From: JAPSGB01 sp963775185
GTDB lineage: Bacteria; Myxococcota_A; Polyangia; Polyangiales; Polyangiaceae
Assembly: GCA_963775185.1 (NCBI GenBank)
Contig: CAVZIE010000006.1
Coordinates: forward strand, 1 to 64,000
DNA: 64,000 bases
Reading direction: 5' to 3'
The notes beneath the pieces are model-generated. The model was given only the letters and a program-made list of their open reading frames with translations. It was not told the DNA's origin and made no database searches. This document shows positions 62,402-64,000 of this stretch, piece by piece; the first letter of the stretch is position 1; the number at the start of each line of letters is the position of its first letter. Both the position numbers and the translations under genes were made by a program.

Positions 62402-63506
62402 TCAGGGGCACGCGTTGGTCGCGCCAGGCGACGGCGTACCGGACTTGAACGAGGCGCTCAGGTCCTCGCTGGTCTCGTCGTGACCGGTGATGCCGTTGCC
62501 GCCGGTCTGCGTCTCGCCGATCTCCCCGGCGCAGCGCTGGATCGCGACCGTGGCGCCGCCGGAGGCCGAGCCGGGAACCGCGGCTTTCTGCGACGCGCGC
62601 GCCGTGTCGGGCTGGTAGCCCGACACGCTGGTCTTGTCGATGCGCGTGGCGTCGTCGAAGCTCGCGCTCGGGTCGAGCCAGCTGACGTAGTCCACGTCTT
62701 TCACCGTGCTGCCGGAGCCATCCCAGGTGAACAACACGACCATCTCGCGCGTGTTGCTGAGCAAGCTGCCGCTCGCGCTGCCCACGCTACCGTTGGCGGG
62801 GATGAGCATGGCGGGAACGCTCGAGCTGCCGCACGTGATGGGCGTACCCGTGGAGTTCAGGATCAGGTCCGGACACGCGCTGAAGGTCGTCTCGAAGCCG
62901 GGATCCGCGGCAATGGTCAAGACACCGCCCGCGGCGATGCTCGTTCCGGACGGGAAGCGTGCGAGGAAGTCGGTGCCCGCCGTGCCCACGGGGCTCCACG
63001 GCCCGCTGGTGATCTCGTAGTAGGCGGAGTTGTCCGCCAGGTAGTAGTCCGTCAGGTCGACGGGCGACGCCGTCGGATTGCGGATCTCGATGAACTCGGC
63101 GGCGCCCGGCGCGATCCCGACCTCGTTGATGAGCAGGTGATCGGCCGTCGGCGTGCCGCCGTCGCTGCCCGACGCGCCCGCGCTGCCCGACGCGCCCGCG
63201 CTGCCCGACGCGCCCGCGCTGCCCGCCGCTGCCCGACGCGCCCGCGCTGCCGCCGCTGCCCGACGCGCCCGCGCTGCCCGACGCGCCCGCGCTGCCGCCG
63301 CTGCCCGACGCGCCCGCGCTGCCACCACTGCCCGACGCGCCCGCGCTGCCGCCGCTGCCCGCCGTGCCGGCGCTGCCGCCGCTACCCGCCGTGCCGCCGC
63401 TGCCGCCGGCGCCGCCGCTGCCGCTCGAGCTGTCACTCCCGCACGCCTGCGCGAGCAGCGCCACACACCCCATCACCCCGGCCACGTATAGCAATCGCGT
63501 TCGCAT
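62402..63506 (-). pseudogene. Lamin-tail-domain lipoprotein, frameshifted in Gly-rich linker
   Basis: ATG at 63506 opens a lipoprotein signal (VMGCVALLAQACGSD) and a long Ser/Gly/Ala linker (GSGGSAGASGSGGSAGASGS). The frame shifts inside this tandem repeat near 63220-63232, and a second frame carries GASGSDGGTPTADHLLINEV to the stop at 62402. That part is a lamin tail domain (LLINEVGIAPGAAEFIEIRN, VDLTDYYLADNSAYYEI), used in secreted bacterial proteins for binding. Everything but the linker junction looks intact. The same kind of linker lesion is seen in the gene at 13811-15551. Confidence 0.75.
63160..63410. repeat. GC-rich minisatellite encoding a Gly/Ser/Ala linker
   Basis: Units close to CTGCCCGACGCGCCCGCG and CCGCTGCCCGACGCGCCC repeat about a dozen times. 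The frame break of the lipoprotein gene lies at an irregular unit (63221-63230, GCCCGCCGCT). Confidence 0.8.
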
Positions 63507-63556
63507 GCCACGACGCTCGACCGTCCCGGCGGGGACGTCAACCGTCGAGGTCCGCC

Positions 63557-64000
63557 TCAGCGGGGGAAGCCGGTGATCCGGTCCGCGCGATAGATGGAGT
63601 AGCTGGTGAAGCCGGTCGCCGCCGGGTCGCGCACGCGCAAGTCCCACACGATGTCGTCGTTCGCGTCCCGCGCCAGCTCGGCAATGCGCCCCCATTTCCG
63701 GTGCGCGGGATCGCCGATCGCGTCGCTCGCCGGCTCGACCGCGCCCCCGAAGGTCGCCAGCACGTCGCCGTTGTCGAGCAGATCCGCATCGCCGATGAAC
63801 GGGCAGTAATCCGGGCCGCGCCACTCCCAGGTCTGGCTCACCGTCTTGTTCGCGTCGTCGAGGTGGAACTCGACCACGCGGCTGAGTGGCAGGTCCGCGT
63901 CGCCCTGGGCGTCGGTCGGGTCGAAGTTGGTGCCCGGCCGCAGGTTGCCGTTGTCGAACAACAGGATATTGCCGTCGGCGGTCACCTCGGGCGCGTGCTG
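63557..64000 (-). CDS. Arylsulfotransferase-like protein, C-terminal part
   Basis: The last ~147 residues of a protein that enters from the right edge. HAPEVTADGNILLFDNGN, SRVVEFHLDDANKTVSQTWE, CPFIGDADLLDNGDVLATFG and DIVWDLRVRD form propeller blades of the ASST (arylsulfate sulfotransferase, PF05935-type) family, which transfers sulfuryl groups between phenols in the periplasm. The His in HAPEV corresponds to a conserved position near the active site. The end IYRADRITGFPR is typical. The start and signal peptide lie outside the window. Confidence 0.78.
   Translation of the reverse strand, partial: QHAPEVTADGNILLFDNGNLRPGTNFDPTDAQGDADLPLSRVVEFHLDDANKTVSQTWEWRGPDYCPFIGDADLLDNGDVLATFGGAVEPASDAIGDPAHRKWGRIAELARDANDDIVWDLRVRDPAATGFTSYSIYRADRITGFPR

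Noticed and set aside
63160..63410. CRISPR-like array
   Set aside because: The units are contiguous GC-rich minisatellite repeats encoding a Gly/Ser/Ala linker, with no spacers and no cas genes.

Overview
The window is GC-rich DNA from a bacterium that looks like a member of the Myxococcota (Polyangia-like). The reasons are the very high GC content in third codon positions, the many lipoproteins with Gly/Ser/Ala linkers after the lipobox, two proteins with MYXO-CTERM-like tails (GCxC, hydrophobic helix, Arg cluster), EGF-like Cys-rich surface proteins, and a sigma-54 enhancer-binding regulator. No rRNA, tRNA, CRISPR array, phage module or classical IS transposase is visible. Species-level identity cannot be given from the sequence alone.

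Layout. 1-13 kb is an accessory-looking stretch: a broken gene at the left edge, tandem palindromes, a MetF-like protein, two copies of a small lipoprotein gene (one apparently inserted into a GNAT acetyltransferase gene), frameshifted lipoprotein genes and a DUF222-HNH nuclease. 13-34 kb is mostly chromosomal housekeeping and envelope genes: a phytoene-desaturase-like flavoprotein, a molybdopterin oxidoreductase, a MYXO-CTERM protein with a tetraheme lipoprotein cytochrome, a hotdog thioesterase, a metallo-beta-lactamase-fold hydrolase, the ABC-F factor EttA, a GDSL hydrolase and a secreted cyclophilin. 34-38 kb is one 1281-residue surface lipoprotein with EGF-like modules and six near-identical 118-residue repeats. 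38-41 kb holds pntAB. 42-51 kb is a plus-strand cluster that reads as a sulfur-respiration locus: a PAS/AAA+ sigma-54 activator, a 12-heme cytochrome, a PsrABC/PhsABC-type molybdoenzyme with ferredoxin and NrfD subunits, and a two-part YedE/YeeE sulfur transporter whose second half is joined to a rhodanese domain but broken by frameshifts. 51-64 kb holds a TMEM175-like channel, a SagB-like nitroreductase, tandem thioesterases, a Spy-like protein, a threonine dehydratase/serine racemase, a FIST sensor, a response-regulator diguanylate cyclase, an ABC1/UbiB kinase-like protein, a lamin-tail-domain lipoprotein and a partial arylsulfotransferase.

The most unusual signal is a dispersed ~22-bp element with core GCCGGTCCGGCGCGG (here called repeat A). 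At least 16 copies occur, eight in each orientation, between genes and also inside reading frames, where it encodes peptides such as APDRQ, PRRTDN or RAEPAN. A second ~45-bp hairpin element (repeat B) has four copies, one translated inside the DUF222-HNH protein and one just upstream of that gene. About eight genes carry frameshifts or nonsense changes, several in G-runs or Gly-rich repeats, so either sequence indel errors or real decay or slippage must be considered for each.
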